Positions 5,083-6,329 of a stretch of DNA of 6,329 nucleotides are shown here, piece by piece. The notes beneath the pieces are model-generated. The model saw only the letters and a program-made list of their open reading frames with translations, did no database searches and was not told the origin of the DNA. Every line of letters begins with the position of its first letter. Position 1 is the stretch's first letter. Origin of the DNA: Gammaproteobacteria bacterium HGW-Gammaproteobacteria-14 (GTDB lineage Bacteria; Pseudomonadota; Gammaproteobacteria; Pseudomonadales; Alcanivoracaceae); contig PGZG01000109.1 in NCBI GenBank assembly GCA_002840115.1, positions 1 to 6,329 on the forward strand. Reading direction: 5' to 3'. The translations under genes were made by a program, and so were the position numbers.

Positions 5083-6329
5083 ATGAACTTTACTGAAATT
5101 TTTATTCGCAAACCGGTACTGGCCACCGTGGTCAGCCTGGTCATTCTGTTGCTTGGCCTGCGTGCTGCCACCGAGCTGAACGTGCGTCAGTATCCACAGC
5201 TGCAAAATGCAGTGGTTTCCGTTACCACCGTTTATGTGGGCGCGGACGCCAACCTGATGCAGGGCTTTATTACCACGCCGCTGGAACAGGAAATTGCCAG
5301 CGCTGACGGCATTGATTATCTGGTGTCCACCTCGGTGCAAGGGGTATCCGTCATTCAGGCCTATATCCGGCTGGACTACGATCCCAATCAGGCGCTGACC
5401 CAGATCGTTGCCAAAGTGAACAAAATGCGCAGCCAGTTGCCGCAGGAATCGGAAGCGCCCACCGTGGAATTGGCGGTGGGTGACACCATTGCGGCAATGT
5501 ATCTGTCGTTCTCTTCTGAAGTGCTGGATAACAACCAGATCACCGATTATCTGGTGCGCGTAGTACAACCCAAACTCACTACAGTGCCCGGTGTGCAGCG
5601 CGCCCAGATTCTGGGTGATCGCACCTTTGCCATGCGCGTTTGGCTGCAGCCGGATCGCATGGCCTCACTGGGCATTACTGCCACCGATGTTTATGCCGCA
5701 CTGCAGGCCAACAACGTGCTGTCCGCGGTTGGCAGCACCAAAGGTTCGATGATCGGTATTGATCTGAGCGCCGCCACGGATCTGAATTCCGCAGAGCAAT
5801 TCAAAGCGCTGGTTATTCGCGCCGATGATGATGCGATCGTCCGGCTGGCGGACGTGGCCGAAGTGGAACTGGGTTCGGAATCCTACGCTACGTCGGTGAC
5901 CTTTAATGGTCGTCAGGCCACCTTTATGGGCATTGAAGTGGCCCCGGATGCCAACGCATTGGATGTTATCGGTGCGGTACGCGATGTGCTCCATGGAGAA
6001 ATCTTCCCGCAGCTGCCCGAAGGCATGAGCGGCGATATTCCCTACGACAGCACCGGCTATATTCAGGATTCCATCAACGAGGTTATCAAAACCATTATTG
6101 AAGCGATCATTATTGTGATCGTGGTGATTTATGCGTTCCTCGGTTCCATGCGCAGTGTGTTGATCCCGACGATTGCCGTGCCATTGTCATTGATTGGCGC
6201 ACTGTTCCTGATGATGCTGATGGGCTTCTCCATCAACCTGCTGACCTTGCTGGCCATGGTGCTGGCCATCGGCATCGTGGTGGATGATGCGATTATCGTG
6301 CTGGAAAACATTCACCGGCATATCGAAGA
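5083..6329 (+). CDS. RND (HAE-1 type) multidrug efflux permease, N-terminal part, MexI-like; truncated by window edge
   Basis: This is an open frame of 415 codons plus two bases with no stop; complete family members have about 1,000-1,050 residues. It starts MNFTEIFIRKPV, the usual RND N-terminus, with TM1 at about 11-30. The first periplasmic porter region follows (about 31-334; for example VRQYPQLQNAVVSV and TTPLEQEI). TM2 (335-354), TM3 (359-380) and TM4 (384-407) come next. TM4 holds GIVVDDAIIVLENIHRH with D401-D402, the paired aspartates matching the AcrB D407/D408 proton relay, so this portion looks functional. From memory the sequence is closest to MexI-type pumps of MexGHI-OpmD-like systems. 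The substrate cannot be told. TGAGG (5072-5076), overlapping the adaptor stop, serves as ribosome binding site 6 bases before ATG 5083, indicating translational coupling. The truncation is due only to the window edge. Confidence 0.95.
   Translation, partial: MNFTEIFIRKPVLATVVSLVILLLGLRAATELNVRQYPQLQNAVVSVTTVYVGADANLMQGFITTPLEQEIASADGIDYLVSTSVQGVSVIQAYIRLDYDPNQALTQIVAKVNKMRSQLPQESEAPTVELAVGDTIAAMYLSFSSEVLDNNQITDYLVRVVQPKLTTVPGVQRAQILGDRTFAMRVWLQPDRMASLGITATDVYAALQANNVLSAVGSTKGSMIGIDLSAATDLNSAEQFKALVIRADDDAIVRLADVAEVELGSESYATSVTFNGRQATFMGIEVAPDANALDVIGAVRDVLHGEIFPQLPEGMSGDIPYDSTGYIQDSINEVIKTIIEAIIIVIVVIYAFLGSMRSVLIPTIAVPLSLIGALFLMMLMGFSINLLTLLAMVLAIGIVVDDAIIVLENIHRHIE

Noticed and set aside
4843..5568. 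241-codon open frame on the minus strand
   Set aside because: It is antisense to the adaptor and pump genes, both well-supported families; it shows no motifs and crosses their junction.

Overview
The window carries four complete chromosomal genes in ordinary bacterial arrangements, plus a three-gene regulator/efflux locus whose last gene runs off the right edge. The rdgB-hemW pair, the MexH/MexI-like efflux proteins, the mid-range GC content and the intergenic palindrome at the left edge suggest a gammaproteobacterium, most likely a marine Oceanospirillales type such as Alcanivorax or a relative. That placement is inference from memory of these families, not a database match. I see no phage, transposase, CRISPR, tRNA or rRNA.

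Left block (1-1863, + strand). A long imperfect palindrome (1-108) with nested hairpins lies upstream of rdgB, the house-cleaning XTP/dITP pyrophosphatase. The rdgB stop overlaps the TTG start of hemW, which encodes a radical-SAM heme chaperone, so the two are very probably co-translated.

Middle block (1864-2885). A short GC-rich hairpin separates hemW from a convergent minus-strand gene. That gene encodes an exported alpha/beta hydrolase of the PHB-depolymerase/feruloyl-esterase-like group, with a signal peptide, a GFSRGG nucleophile elbow and eight mature cysteines. Its upstream region (2886-3122) holds a short pentanucleotide tandem repeat, a small palindrome and a weak promoter candidate.

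Right block (3123-6329, + strand). A TetR/AcrR regulator is followed 71 bases later by an RND periplasmic adaptor, then 8 bases later by the inner-membrane RND pump (N-terminal 415 residues only). The adaptor carries the R-x3-L-x6-S docking signature for a TolC-type channel, and the pump has the paired aspartates of the proton relay in TM4. Together they should form a tripartite exporter, probably repressed by the TetR protein. Inverted repeats of a TCAAAC/GTTTGA half-site just upstream of the adaptor are the best operator candidate. The outer-membrane channel gene is not in the window.

I found no convincing undescribed system. The least routine items are the left-edge palindromic element, the cysteine-rich exported hydrolase, the putative operator cluster and the tandem repeat.
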